Shown here: positions 53,412-62,188 of the stretch, in pieces
Layout of the letters: the number at the start of each line of letters is the position of its first letter
Numbering within the stretch: the first letter of the stretch is position 1
The notes under the pieces: model-generated
The model's database searches: none
What the model saw: only the letters and a program-made list of their open reading frames with translations
Told to the model about the DNA's origin: nothing
Assembly: GCF_002305875.1 (NCBI RefSeq)
Contig: NZ_CP022098.1
Span: 3,596,001 to 3,660,000 of the forward strand
Direction of reading: 5' to 3'
DNA from: Cystobacter fuscus
GTDB taxonomy: Bacteria; Myxococcota; Myxococcia; Myxococcales; Myxococcaceae
Length of the DNA: 64,000 nt
Program-made: the position numbers and the translations under genes

Positions 53412-55349
53412 ATGGACGCGAAGCTCGAAGCCAAGCTGGAAGCGCTGCCCACCGAGCCCGGCGTGTACCTGATGAAGGACCGCCGGGGCGAAGTCATCTA
53501 CGTGGGCAAGGCCATCAACCTGCGCAACCGGGTGCGCTCCTACTTCACCCGCACCGGAGACGCGCGCGCCTTCGTGTCCCTGCTCGACAAGTTCCTCGGG
53601 GACCTGGAGACGGTGATCGTTCACAACGAGAAGGAAGCCCTCCTCCTCGAGAACGAGCTCATCAAGAAGCACAAGCCGCGCTTCAACGTCCTGCTCAAGG
53701 ATGACAAGCAGTACATCTCGCTGCGGTTGGATCGCAAACAGCCCTATCCACGGCTGGAGGTGGTGCGGCGCTACGAGAAGGACGGGGCGCGCTACTTCGG
53801 CCCGTACTCCAGCGCGAGCGCGATCCGCGAGACGCTGCGCGTCATCAACCGCTTCTTCCACCTGCGCACCTGCACGGACCACGTGCTGGCCAACCGCAAG
53901 CGGCCCTGTCTGTTGCATCAGATTGGCCGGTGTCCGGCACCGTGCGTCTACCCTGTACCGGAGGACGAGTACCGCAAGAGCGTGGACGAGGTAGTGCTCT
54001 TCCTGGAAGGAAAGGCGGGAGAGCTGGTGGACGGGTTGCGCGCGCGCATGAAGCAGGCCTCGGCGGAGCTCAAGTTCGAGGAGGCCGCGCGCATCCGCGA
54101 TCAGTTGCGCGCCATCGAGCGCAGCCTCGAGCGGCAGAAGGTGGCCACCACCGACTTCAAGGATCAGGACGTCTTCTCCTTCCACCGGGAGGGCGACCGT
54201 CTGCTCGTCTACGTCCTCTACGTGCGGCAGGGGCGGCTCAACGGCGGCCAGGCGTTTCCCCTGGGCAGCCAGGAGTTCCCCGACGAGGAGCTGCTGCCCT
54301 CCTTCGTGAACCTCTACTACGACCAGGGCAACTTCGTGCCCGAGGAGGTGCTGCTGCCGCTGGACGTGGAGGAGCGCGAGGGCCTGGAGGCGCTGCTGAC
54401 CGAGCGCAAGGGCGACCGGGTGCGGGTGATGGTGCCCAAGCGCGGCGAGAAGCGCGACCTGGTGGAGATGGCGCAGAAGAACGCCGAGCAGGCCGCGCTC
54501 GAGCGTCGCCGCACCAAGGACGAGACGGAGAACGTGCTGCGCCGGCTCCAGGAGCGGCTGGGGTTGCGCCGCCTGCCGCGCCGCATGGAGTGTTTCGACA
54601 TCTCACACTTCCAGGGCGCGAGCATCGTGGCCTCCCAGGTGGCCGCCACGGATGGGGAGATCGACAAGTCGCGCTACCGGCGCTACCGCATCAAGACGCT
54701 GGAGAAGCAGGACGACTTCGCGAGCATGCACGAGGTCATCACCCGCCGGCTCAAGCGGGGCCAGGAGGAGGAGGACCTGCCGGACCTGCTGGTCATCGAC
54801 GGAGGCAAGGGACAGCTCGCCAGCGCGCTCGCCGCCGCGAAGGACCTGGGCGTGGAGGGGGTGGACATCGTCTCGCTGGCCAAGAGCCGGGACCTGGAGG
54901 TGCATGACCGCGACGAGGAGAGCGCCCAGAGCCCCGAGCGCGTCTTCCTGCCCCACCGCAAGGATCCCATCGTCCTGCGTCAGAACTCGGCGGAGCTCTA
55001 CCTGCTCACGCGGCTGCGCGATGAGGCCCACCGCTTCGCGATTACCTTTCAACAAAAGAGCATGCGCCGGGGCAATTTCCGCTCCGCGCTGGACGACATT
55101 CCGGGCGTGGGCGCGACGCGCAAGAAGCTGCTGCTGCGGCACTTCGGCTCGCTCAAGCGCGTGCGCGAGGCGAGCATCGAGGAGCTGGCCGAGGTGCTCG
55201 GGCCCACCGTGGCCGAGCGCGTTCACGCGGCGCTCCATGGCCATCAGGACGAGGACGAGGCCGACCCCATTCGCGAGGCGTCCCTGGCGGACGCGGATGA
55301 ATTGATCGACGAAAAGTCAGAAGAAGGCTCGCCACCCGGCTCGCCGTGA
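53412..55349 (+). CDS. uvrC: UvrABC excinuclease subunit C
   Basis: 645 residues. The GIY-YIG endonuclease ([20 protein letters not shown]) lies at about 17-90, the UVR domain ([16 protein letters not shown]) in the middle, then the RNase H-like endonuclease domain with [16 protein letters not shown] and RDEAHRFA, and two helix-hairpin-helix elements at the end ([19 protein letters not shown]). It makes both incisions around a lesion. The last 35 residues are very acidic (13 Asp/Glu against 2 basic), a mirror to the basic tail of UvrB. It stands immediately after uvrB in one operon. Confidence 0.98.
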   Translation: MDAKLEAKLEALPTEPGVYLMKDRRGEVIYVGKAINLRNRVRSYFTRTGDARAFVSLLDKFLGDLETVIVHNEKEALLLENELIKKHKPRFNVLLKDDKQYISLRLDRKQPYPRLEVVRRYEKDGARYFGPYSSASAIRETLRVINRFFHLRTCTDHVLANRKRPCLLHQIGRCPAPCVYPVPEDEYRKSVDEVVLFLEGKAGELVDGLRARMKQASAELKFEEAARIRDQLRAIERSLERQKVATTDFKDQDVFSFHREGDRLLVYVLYVRQGRLNGGQAFPLGSQEFPDEELLPSFVNLYYDQGNFVPEEVLLPLDVEEREGLEALLTERKGDRVRVMVPKRGEKRDLVEMAQKNAEQAALERRRTKDETENVLRRLQERLGLRRLPRRMECFDISHFQGASIVASQVAATDGEIDKSRYRRYRIKTLEKQDDFASMHEVITRRLKRGQEEEDLPDLLVIDGGKGQLASALAAAKDLGVEGVDIVSLAKSRDLEVHDRDEESAQSPERVFLPHRKDPIVLRQNSAELYLLTRLRDEAHRFAITFQQKSMRRGNFRSALDDIPGVGATRKKLLLRHFGSLKRVREASIEELAEVLGPTVAERVHAALHGHQDEDEADPIREASLADADELIDEKSEEGSPPGSP

Positions 55350-55414
55350 TTAATTTCCGGTTTAACGCGGGGCTGATGAGGCCGCTGCATCCGCGAAGTT
55401 CTTGGGGTTTTTCA

Positions 55415-55444
55415 TTGCGACGGGGCTCGGCGCTGATTTATAGC
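55415..55444 (+). promoter_or_regulatory. Possible sigma-70-type promoter for the DUF507 gene
   Basis: TTGCGA (55415-55420) and TATAGC (55439-55444) are separated by 18 bases, each matching the consensus at four of six positions, about 45 bases before the start codon. The 140 bases around it are more AT-rich than the coding DNA. A GCGAGGGA ribosome-like site precedes the ATG at 55490. Confidence 0.35.
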
Positions 55445-55489
55445 GGACAGGTCCAGTCGAGACGTCTTCAAGGGGCGAGGGACCTAATT

Positions 55490-56008
55490 ATGAGGCTCTA
55501 TCCGAAGGTGATCCCAATCATCTCCCGGGAGGTCGTCCAGAGGCTGATGCAGGACGGCGATGTCGAGGTGGAGCAGATGCGCGTCGCCGACGCCGAGATG
55601 GACCTGTCGGCCATCATGCGCGAGTACCTGGCGAACGAGGAGCGTGTGAACCAGGCCACGCGCGAGGCCCTCGAGCGCCGGGGCTACGACTACTCCAAGT
55701 TCAATCAGGTCAAACGTGAAATGGCCGACGTCCGTGGCTTCAAGATGGGCGACGAGGGCATCGAATACGTCATCAACCAGATGATCGAATTCCTGCTCAT
55801 CAGCCGCAACGTGGAGGAGGTCTACGCCGCCGATAACGTGCTGCGGCAGAAGATCCACGCGGTGATGAAGAAGCACCTGGACGTGGACGAGGAGATCGAC
55901 CGCGAGGCCCGCTCCCGCCTGCGCCACCTGCAGGAAGGCACGAGCGCCTTCGACATCGAGTACAACAAGACGGTGGAGCAGATCCGCCGGGCGCGGGGTC
56001 TCATCTAG
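55490..56008 (+). CDS. DUF507 family protein
   Basis: 172 residues from the ATG at 55490; the open frame upstream is not coding-like. The protein is nearly all helical with no signal peptide. It seems to be two copies of one ~85-residue unit: MRLYPKVIPIISREVVQRL...VEVEQM...MREYLANEE in the first, and VINQMIEFLL...VEEVYAAD...MKKHLDVDEEIDREARSRL in the second. This matches DUF507, found in delta-proteobacteria and Aquificales, whose function is unknown. A terminator-like hairpin follows. Confidence 0.85.
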   Translation: MRLYPKVIPIISREVVQRLMQDGDVEVEQMRVADAEMDLSAIMREYLANEERVNQATREALERRGYDYSKFNQVKREMADVRGFKMGDEGIEYVINQMIEFLLISRNVEEVYAADNVLRQKIHAVMKKHLDVDEEIDREARSRLRHLQEGTSAFDIEYNKTVEQIRRARGLI

Positions 56009-56011
56009 CCG

Positions 56012-56044
56012 GAGGGGAGGCAGGCGCAGCGGGCCCCTCGTTTT
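56012..56044 (+). terminator. Possible terminator after the DUF507 gene
   Basis: GAGGGG (56012-56017) pairs with CCCCTC (56034-56039), followed by GTTTT. The loop is long (16 bases), so it is only moderately convincing. It lies 4 bases after the stop. Confidence 0.4.
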
Positions 56045-56110
56045 CCGGCCCCCCCCAGCCTCCATCCGCTGCCTCCGCTGCTTACCCTCTTTTCAGAGGA
56101 GGCAGCGTCG

Positions 56111-57766
56111 ATGGTCGGAATCTTCTCCCCCTTCATGGTCGCCGGGTTGCTCATGGCCAGCCCGGCCGGCTTCACCTTCGATGGTCCCGAGGTCACCGCG
56201 CGCACGGTGGGGAACGTCGGCTACTTCACTCAAGGTCCCACTCCCTTCGCCGACCTCTTCGAGCGGGGATCGGGCTCGGTCCAGTTCTCCGCGCGCGAGC
56301 GCATCGCGGACCCTCAAGCCACCTACGGGGACGCCGGGCGCCTGGAGGCCACCTTCACCCTCGGGGCCACCACGTACCGGGTGGAGTTGGATCAACCGGG
56401 ATTTCCTCCCGCCCAGGCCGGGGCCTCTCGAGCCACCGGCCCCCTGCCGCCGCCTCCCGCCCAGCCCATCTTCGGCGGAGTGGTGGTGAACCAGGATCTG
56501 CATGGCGGGGCGGCGCTCGGCTCTCCCACCATGTCCCGGGTGCATGCGGCCGCGGCGCTCTGGGGGGTGGGGCGACTGTGGCGCAATGGCCAGTTGATCA
56601 CCGACACGGCCATCATCCACGCCGCCGCCCTGTCGCGCGGTGCCCATGCGGACGATGACACCTTCCGGGTGCTCCCGGTGGCGCGCGAGGGAGACACGGA
56701 ACTGAGCGTGCTCGTGTGGAACCTGCCCCTCCAGCTCGAGCCCCGTGGCTTCATCCAGTTCGACTTCGATGACGTGGCCATCGCCGTGAATGGGCTCGAG
56801 GTGCCCGCGCTCGCGGCCGTGCCCACCGCCGGGGCCTTCGTCGGAGTCACTCCGCCGAGCTCACCGGTTCCGGGCGGTGTGTTCCTCGGGGGCGTGGCCA
56901 CTCCCAGTGCGACCTCCCAGACGCCGCCCTCCTCTCAGCAGGCAGTGGGTGGCTCGGGCCTGTCGGGCACCGTACAGACCGCGACCTCGCCCCTGACCGG
57001 CACGGGACAGACCGGAGCCTCTCCCCTGGCGGGCACGGGCCAGGTCGGGGTCACACCCCTGGTGAACACGGGGCAGACCGGAGCCACGCCCCAGGTGAAC
57101 GCGGGACAGAGTGGGAGCTCCGCGTTGGATCGGCAGCGCCTTGGGCCGGAGGTGTTCGATCGGACCACGGAGCGGGTGGCCACCGCCACCTCGAACGCGC
57201 TGCCGACCGATGTGGCGGCGAGCACCACGAGCACGGCGAACATCTCCTCGACCTTCCAGTCTCCGGAGCGGGTGGCGATCTCCGCCCAGCCCTCGGGGGG
57301 GACCGGCACCATCTCGCCTCCGGCGGTTCCCAACGGCTTCCTGAATGATCAGCGGGTGAGTCTCTCCGACAATCGGCCCCCGCCCGCGCTCAATGCCTTC
57401 GTTCCACTCTCTCCGAGCGCGTCGGCCGTGCCTTCCGCCGTGTCCACCCAGGGCTCGTTCTCCGTCGTCCCGCTGGTGCCTGGGGTGGCGGGACCGGAGT
57501 TCGCCTTCGGGGGCAATCGCGTGTCGACCGACGTGGTGGCGACGCCGGGCCCGCTGACTTCTCGCGCGGTGGCGGTGCCCCTGGTGGCCACGCCGCAGCC
57601 ACTCAACGGCCAGGCGCCGGCGCCCCTGGTGGCCACACCGCGGCCGCTCAACGGGACGGCCGCGGTGCCGCTCATCGCCACACCGCCGCCCCTCAACACG
57701 CAGCCCCTGTCCGTCGGGGCGCCCGGTGCCGCCGCGGCGCCCGCCGTGGGAGGCTCGGGGCGGTGA
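56111..57766 (+). CDS. Secreted repeat-rich protein, hypothetical
   Basis: 551 residues from the ATG at 56111 (GAGGAGG site before it) with a short hydrophobic N-terminal segment. The first 250 residues look like a folded beta domain (LEATFTLGATTYRVELDQPG, FDFDDVAIAVNG). From about 270 the protein is low-complexity: four tandem 11-residue units of the type (S/T)PLxGTGQTG-x (nucleotides 56984-57115), a Ser/Thr/Pro region, and three 15-residue units VPLVATPxPLNGx (57569-57703). The tail is very Ala/Pro/Gly-rich. I recognise no family; a surface or spore-coat structural role is possible. A stem-loop follows the stop. Confidence 0.72.
   Translation: MVGIFSPFMVAGLLMASPAGFTFDGPEVTARTVGNVGYFTQGPTPFADLFERGSGSVQFSARERIADPQATYGDAGRLEATFTLGATTYRVELDQPGFPPAQAGASRATGPLPPPPAQPIFGGVVVNQDLHGGAALGSPTMSRVHAAAALWGVGRLWRNGQLITDTAIIHAAALSRGAHADDDTFRVLPVAREGDTELSVLVWNLPLQLEPRGFIQFDFDDVAIAVNGLEVPALAAVPTAGAFVGVTPPSSPVPGGVFLGGVATPSATSQTPPSSQQAVGGSGLSGTVQTATSPLTGTGQTGASPLAGTGQVGVTPLVNTGQTGATPQVNAGQSGSSALDRQRLGPEVFDRTTERVATATSNALPTDVAASTTSTANISSTFQSPERVAISAQPSGGTGTISPPAVPNGFLNDQRVSLSDNRPPPALNAFVPLSPSASAVPSAVSTQGSFSVVPLVPGVAGPEFAFGGNRVSTDVVATPGPLTSRAVAVPLVATPQPLNGQAPAPLVATPRPLNGTAAVPLIATPPPLNTQPLSVGAPGAAAAPAVGGSGR
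56984..57115 (+). repeat. Four tandem 33-bp units inside the repeat-rich gene
   Basis: The units encode TSPLTGTGQTG, ASPLAGTGQVG, VTPLVNTGQTG and ATPQVNAGQSG. They keep the frame and conserve Pro at position 3 and Gly-Gln at 8-9, while DNA identity has drifted. A less perfect copy (GLSGTVQT) precedes them. Confidence 0.8.
57569..57703 (+). repeat. Three tandem 45-bp units near the 3' end of the repeat-rich gene
   Basis: The units encode VAVPLVATPQPLNGQ, APAPLVATPRPLNGT and AAVPLIATPPPLNTQ. Proline at every fourth or fifth residue suggests an extended rod. Confidence 0.8.
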
Positions 57767-57773
57767 GGGCCCG

Positions 57774-57803
57774 GCCCGGCTCCGCTCGAGGGGGGAGCCG
57801 GGC
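57774..57803 (+). terminator. Stem-loop after the repeat-rich gene
   Basis: GCCCGGCTCC (57774-57783) and GGAGCCGGGC (57794-57803) form ten perfect pairs around a ten-base loop, 7 bases after the stop. It is followed by GAAAAATTG rather than a T run. Confidence 0.5.
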
Positions 57804-57838
57804 GAAAAATTGACCCTTCGCTACGGACCTGTAGCTTG

Positions 57839-58213
57839 ATGGACATGACGACACCCGCTCTCGCCCGTGGTGCCGCTCCCGCGAAGCTGCGCCGCGTGGG
57901 GGCGGATCCGCTCCGCCAGTCCATGCTGTACCTGGCCCACCTGCTGCCCGAGCGGGCCGATGCCACCGTGATGATGGACTTCCTGGAGGACGATCTGCGC
58001 GAGGGGCTCGACGCGCTGAGCGACGTCGAGGAGCACTTCGCGGAGCTGCTCGCGGCGCTCCGGCCAGAGGCCGTCTGCCCGAGGGGGCTGCTCGAGGCGG
58101 GGGATGATCTGCTCGTGCAGAAGCGGCTGGAGCTGCTGATGGACGTGGTGATGCGCCTGCGCCGTCGGCTGTCGCAGGCGGCGGGGCTGATGCGTCAGAC
58201 GCCTACCACTTGA
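57839..58213 (+). CDS. Small helical protein, hypothetical
   Basis: 124 residues from the ATG at 57839 (an ATG at 57845 is possible; no clear ribosome site). The chain is almost wholly helical with heptad-like leucines (MLYLAHLLPERADATVMMDF, LDALSDVEEHFAELLAAL, LVQKRLELLMDVVMRLRRRL), so a bundle or coiled-coil protein. No family recognised. Its last 11 bases overlap the end of the convergent DUF3108 gene. Confidence 0.6.
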   Translation: MDMTTPALARGAAPAKLRRVGADPLRQSMLYLAHLLPERADATVMMDFLEDDLREGLDALSDVEEHFAELLAALRPEAVCPRGLLEAGDDLLVQKRLELLMDVVMRLRRRLSQAAGLMRQTPTT

Positions 58214-59096
58214 GGGCTTCCTTGCCCTGGGACTGCCGCGCCTGTTCGCCCGGACGGGAGAACGAGGTGAGCGTGGCGCGCACGGCGCCCAGGTCGATGC
58301 TGCCCACGGCCGCGAGTGGCAGGCGGCGCGCGTCGTCGGAGATCCACACGTGGACCTCGCGCGACTGCGAGGGCTTGTCCAGGCGCACCGCAGTGCCCGA
58401 CAGGTGCCAGGCCTCGAACTCACCCAGGGGCATGGACACGTGCTCGCGCTTGAGCACGGTGCCCGCCATGCGCCACATGCGGCGCACCCCGTAGACGTCG
58501 AAGCAGATGGGCAGGCCTTCCTTGAGCGGGAGCTGGCGCAGCATGTAGATGGCGCCGGCCACGTCCAGGCCATCGTGCTCGTAGGTCAGGTCGTTGCGGC
58601 CCTTCTTGCCCTTGAGCGTGTAGTCCACGCTGACGCTGCGCCGGTTGGGATGGAAGGCGACCTCCACCGTGCGCCGCACCTCGTTCTCCATGGCGTCCTC
58701 GGTGTAGCGCGAGCTGCGCAGCGTCTTGGGGTGCAGGTAGCTCACGGCGGTGGCATCCACCCGGCGCACCTTGGAGAAGAAGGAGTTGGTCTGCACCTTG
58801 ATCTGCACGGGCAGCACGCCGTCCTGCTTCTTCTGCACCTGCATGGTCATCTTCCCGGCGGTGGCGCCCATGGCGTCGAGGTCGAAGTCGAGCAGCTCGC
58901 CGGGAGCGAACGCCATGGGGCTGCGCGGCTGGGGCAGGACCTGGGTGCAGCGCGGCACGGAGACCGGAGCGGCCGGGGCCGCCGTCACCGGTTGGGCCTT
59001 GTGTTCCTCGGGGCCGTCCGTGTCCGGAATCTGGGCCCAGGCCGCGGAGGAGAAGCACAGCAGCAGGGGGGCGAGGGCGGTACGCATGGGATTCAT
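58203..59096 (-). CDS. DUF3108 protein (second copy in the operon)
   Basis: 297 residues with a signal peptide ending in SSAAWAQ. It is a lipocalin/outer-membrane-assembly-like beta barrel of the DUF3108 family, recognisable by GELLDFDLDAMGATAGKM, SSRYTEDAM, WISDDARRLPL and SIDLGAVRATL. It is a paralogue of the gene at 60843-61658, sharing the pattern W-(I/L)-x-x-DAR-x-LP and LGAV-x-A-x-L. DUF3108 proteins are periplasmic and of unknown function, in the same structural world as LolA/LolB. It is the third gene of a tight minus-strand operon. Confidence 0.8.
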   Translation of the reverse strand: MNPMRTALAPLLLCFSSAAWAQIPDTDGPEEHKAQPVTAAPAAPVSVPRCTQVLPQPRSPMAFAPGELLDFDLDAMGATAGKMTMQVQKKQDGVLPVQIKVQTNSFFSKVRRVDATAVSYLHPKTLRSSRYTEDAMENEVRRTVEVAFHPNRRSVSVDYTLKGKKGRNDLTYEHDGLDVAGAIYMLRQLPLKEGLPICFDVYGVRRMWRMAGTVLKREHVSMPLGEFEAWHLSGTAVRLDKPSQSREVHVWISDDARRLPLAAVGSIDLGAVRATLTSFSRPGEQARQSQGKEALKW

Positions 59097-59127
59097 CCTT
59101 GCTTCTCCAGGTCAGGGGGCTCCAACG

Positions 59128-60807
59128 TCACTTGGGATGGACGCCCGAACGTTTCGCTTCTTCAGCCGCGTTCCAGCGCTGGCGCAAGCGCGCCGTCATC
59201 TCGCGGCGCACCTGCTCCCATCGGCCGCCATTCAACTCCACCTCGTACCCCGAGCGGGTGAGTCGCCGTGCGGCCTCGCGGGCGAAGGCGCGCTCCCCGA
59301 GTGATTCCAGGAGCTGGAGGTACTCATAGTCCTCCAGCCCATCGCGCAGGTGCTTGAGGCGCAGGGACACCACGGGCTGGTGGCGCGACAGGCCCGTGTG
59401 GGCCGGGGTGCCCGGGTAGAAGAAGGTGCCGTCGCCGTTGCCGCCGAACTCGAACACGTCCTTCCAGGGGTCCTTCGTGTTGTAGGCGAAGACGGTGTCG
59501 AAATAGAGCTCGCCGTCCACGCCGGAGAGGAAGGCCAGCGGCCCCATGGCGCGGTTGAGCGGGGCGGGGTGATCCACCATGTACGAGGCCCAGCCGCTGT
59601 AGGCCTTCTCCGTGGTGGAGTCCTTCGCGGGGCCTCCCGTGCAGCCGTGCGAGTTGCAGCTCTGGTACCACCACACCTTCACGTTCGGCGCGAGCTTGCC
59701 ACGCAGGGTCTGCAACGGGACGACGTTGCGGCACGTCTGGGGACCGGGGCGGGGGAAGAAGCAGTTGAGGGTGGGGGCGAGGATGTCCGCCGAGCCGCGC
59801 AGTGCCTCGTCCAGGGGCGAGGTGACGAGCACCGGCACGTCCTTGCCGGCCGTGCGCACGCGCAGGGCCTGGGCGCGCACGAGCGGCACGTCCTCGGGCT
59901 TGGGCTCGTCCTTGGCGTAGAAGAAGAGCTGGGCGGGCCAGCCCTTGTCCCTGGCGTGCTCGGCGAAGGCCCGGTAGTACGCGGCCTTCTGCTCGTCGGT
60001 GCGGGCGGCCTTCGAGTCGCGCACGTCCACGGTGGTGAAGCGGGCGCCCGAGGGCAGCGCCGAGCCGTCGAGGAAGGGCCCCACCTCGGCGTCATAGGCG
60101 CGGAAGTCCAGCACCGCGCGGCCCTCCTCGAAGCGCACCGGCGGGGGCTCCATGCTCATGCCATGGGCGCTGACGCGGTGGGCGAGCAGCGCCGTCACGT
60201 AGTCGCGCAGCAGCGTCTGGGCCTCGGGCGAGTCGGGCTTGAGTCCATGGCCCTTGGCGATGCTGTAGAGCGAGATGCCGAAGCTGTTGGGCAGCGAGGA
60301 GGTGGCGGGCAGGACGAAGGGTTGCACCTCGGCGGTGAAGGGCACGCTCGCCGCGGGCGCGCCTTCCATGTCCAGCTTCAGCGCGCCCTGGTAGGTGCCG
60401 GGCCGCTGGGCCTTGGGTGCGCACAGCTCCACGTAGAGCACCAGGGGCGCCTGGGTGTCCTTCCGGGGCGCCTCCACCGGGACGAGCGGATCCGGCCACG
60501 CGCCCGTGCCTCCCTGGGAGTTGGAGGGCGTCTTCACCTCCAGGAAGTCCTCGCGCCACACCGAGGCCTCCAGGGGCGTGCCCGGCCCCCGCAGCGCGAG
60601 CGGCGCCACCTGGACGCGCGAGACGCCGGGCGGCAGCACCACCTGGGCCCCCTCGCACTCGCCTCGCGCGAGGCTCAACCGGGCTTCCTTCTCACCCGGG
60701 ATGGACACGCCCGGCCGCACCTTCTCCAGGGCCGACACCACCCGCGGCGCGGGCGCCACGGTCATCATCCCCGCCAACCACCAACCCACCATCCCCAGTG
60801 CCGCCAT
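59128..60807 (-). CDS. DUF4091 glycosidase-like secreted protein
   Basis: 559 residues from the ATG at 60807, with a signal peptide (MAALGMVGWWLAGMMTVAPA). An N-terminal beta region (about 40-180) is followed by a (beta/alpha)8-like body with WPAQLFFYAKDEPKPEDVP, which carries an acidic pair typical of glycosidase acid/base sites. The DUF4091 C-terminal region has TFFYPGTPA and LRLKHLRDGLEDYEYLQLLE. DUF4091 proteins are distant relatives of GH domains. It probably acts on a glycan outside the cytoplasm. It lies between two DUF3108 genes with gaps of 31 and 35 bases. Confidence 0.8.
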   Translation of the reverse strand: MAALGMVGWWLAGMMTVAPAPRVVSALEKVRPGVSIPGEKEARLSLARGECEGAQVVLPPGVSRVQVAPLALRGPGTPLEASVWREDFLEVKTPSNSQGGTGAWPDPLVPVEAPRKDTQAPLVLYVELCAPKAQRPGTYQGALKLDMEGAPAASVPFTAEVQPFVLPATSSLPNSFGISLYSIAKGHGLKPDSPEAQTLLRDYVTALLAHRVSAHGMSMEPPPVRFEEGRAVLDFRAYDAEVGPFLDGSALPSGARFTTVDVRDSKAARTDEQKAAYYRAFAEHARDKGWPAQLFFYAKDEPKPEDVPLVRAQALRVRTAGKDVPVLVTSPLDEALRGSADILAPTLNCFFPRPGPQTCRNVVPLQTLRGKLAPNVKVWWYQSCNSHGCTGGPAKDSTTEKAYSGWASYMVDHPAPLNRAMGPLAFLSGVDGELYFDTVFAYNTKDPWKDVFEFGGNGDGTFFYPGTPAHTGLSRHQPVVSLRLKHLRDGLEDYEYLQLLESLGERAFAREAARRLTRSGYEVELNGGRWEQVRREMTARLRQRWNAAEEAKRSGVHPK

Positions 60808-60842
60808 GTCACCCCTCGGTTCGCGGCCGCCGGCGTGCCGCG

Positions 60843-61658
60843 TCAGATGCCGTTCTTGGCCGTCACCGCCGGCGCTGGCGTGACGACCTTGCCCTGCTTG
60901 TAGTCCTGCAGTTCCGCCACCACGGCGCCCAGGGCGAGCTCCGCCTCGATGCGCACGGGCAGGTGCCGCGCGTCCGCCGTCAGCCAGGCCACCATGTCGC
61001 GCTTGGAGGCCAGGTTGCCGGAGAACTCGGTGTACACGCGCAGCCGCAACACCTCCTGGCGCCCCTGCGCCGTGGTGAGCGTTTCCTTCGCTTCCACCTT
61101 CGCCTTCATCACGAAGTTCTTCGAGCCGGTGAAGACGGGATAGGCGTACTCCCTTCCCACCTCCAGCACGCGGTTGCGCAGCGCGAAGGTGGCCCCCGTC
61201 ACGTCGAGCGCGCCCTCGAGCACCTCGAGGCTCTTCTCCGTGGGGGCCTCGCCCTCCTTCTGCCTCACCACCTGGGCGCTCCTGCCATCGTCGCTCAGCT
61301 TCACGCGCACGCGGCGGCGCTTGTGGTTCTGGTCCTCGTGCATGTCCGAGCCCAGCACCCGCTGCGAGTTGAAGTCCCAGTAGGAGACGTACTTGTCCTT
61401 GACGGGCCACACGCCCGCCACCGCGTCCGACTTCGCCAGCGACACGATGGGCCACACGTCCTTGCCCCACTGCCGCATGGGCGCTCCCACCGTCACCTGC
61501 GCCGAGCCCGCCGTCATCCCAAGGTAGTGCACCCGGTAACTCGCTTGTTCACCGGGGCCGAACGCGGACTCGCCCGCCGTCCCCTGGGCCAACGCCCCTC
61601 CCGCTCCCAGGAGGCTCAACAGCACGCCGCTGAACACTCCCTTGAACTGCTGATGCAT
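60843..61658 (-). CDS. DUF3108 protein (first copy in the operon)
   Basis: 271 residues from the ATG at 61658, supported by AGGAG in the leader; signal peptide ending in GGALAQG. Beta-barrel-like DUF3108 features are FGPGEQASYRVHYLGMTAGS, YVSYWDFNSQRVLGSD, VGREYAYPVFTGSKNF and WLTADARHLPVRIEAEL. Compared with the second copy it is shorter at the N-terminus. It is the first gene of the operon and therefore nearest the promoter in the 310-base gap upstream. Confidence 0.82.
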   Translation of the reverse strand: MHQQFKGVFSGVLLSLLGAGGALAQGTAGESAFGPGEQASYRVHYLGMTAGSAQVTVGAPMRQWGKDVWPIVSLAKSDAVAGVWPVKDKYVSYWDFNSQRVLGSDMHEDQNHKRRRVRVKLSDDGRSAQVVRQKEGEAPTEKSLEVLEGALDVTGATFALRNRVLEVGREYAYPVFTGSKNFVMKAKVEAKETLTTAQGRQEVLRLRVYTEFSGNLASKRDMVAWLTADARHLPVRIEAELALGAVVAELQDYKQGKVVTPAPAVTAKNGI

Positions 61659-61968
61659 CGATGGCTCCTGGCTGGGTAACCCCGACACCTGGCCAGTGGG
61701 CAGGTGCGGAAGGTAGGTAGCGGTATCCTGGCATGGCAATGCCTCGTCACCAGTCCGCCCGCCGGCTGATTCCTCGTGGACGAATCGCCGTGGGCGCCAT
61801 TCAATCCCGGATTGGCCCGATCGTGTGCGTGTCGCGCGGAGAGTGTGAGTCCCTGGCGGCACAGCTTCCGGCCAGTCAGGCCATCCCCGCCGCGCGCCCG
61901 CCTCCCGAGGCGTGCCGTTCGGGCCCGCCGGGCTGCTAACGTCGCCCGGCTGGCCCAGGAGGGACGCG
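61659..61968. other. Gap between divergent genes with one doubtful small frame
   Basis: The 310 bases hold the promoters of the minus-strand DUF3108 operon and of the small zinc-ribbon gene. A frame on the plus strand from 61733 to 61939 could encode 68 residues ending in RSGPPGC, but its third positions are about 73% G/C, lower than in the real genes, and it has no clear ribosome site, so I do not call it a gene. I see no RNA gene or riboswitch. Confidence 0.4.
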
Positions 61969-62175
61969 ATGCCGCTGGACTACTACGACGACGACGAGGA
62001 CAAGGGCTCCTCGGTCAAGGGCGCCCGGAAGGACTTCGACTGCCCGGAGTGCTCCGCCAACAACCCGCTCGATGACGCGCTCAAGGACGGGCACGAAGTG
62101 ATGTGCAACTACTGCGGCTGCTCCTTCCTGGTGAAGGCCACGGACGACGGCCGCTTCAAGTTCCGGGAAATCTGA
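61969..62175 (+). CDS. Small zinc-ribbon-like protein
   Basis: 68 residues from the ATG at 61969 with AGGAGGGA just before. An acidic N-terminus (DYYDDDEDKG) is followed by two cysteine pairs, CPECSANN and CNYCGCSF, 27 residues apart, a zinc-ribbon arrangement, and a short beta end FKFREI. There is no catalytic domain. It could be a small RNA- or protein-binding adaptor; function unknown. It is convergent with yggS with 13 bases between. Confidence 0.75.
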   Translation: MPLDYYDDDEDKGSSVKGARKDFDCPECSANNPLDDALKDGHEVMCNYCGCSFLVKATDDGRFKFREI

Positions 62176-62188
62176 GCCCGCGGGGGCC

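Noticed and set aside
61733-61939. Possible 68-residue gene upstream of the zinc-ribbon gene
   Set aside because: Third-position G/C is below that of real genes here, no ribosome site, no motif; kept only as a note on the gap.
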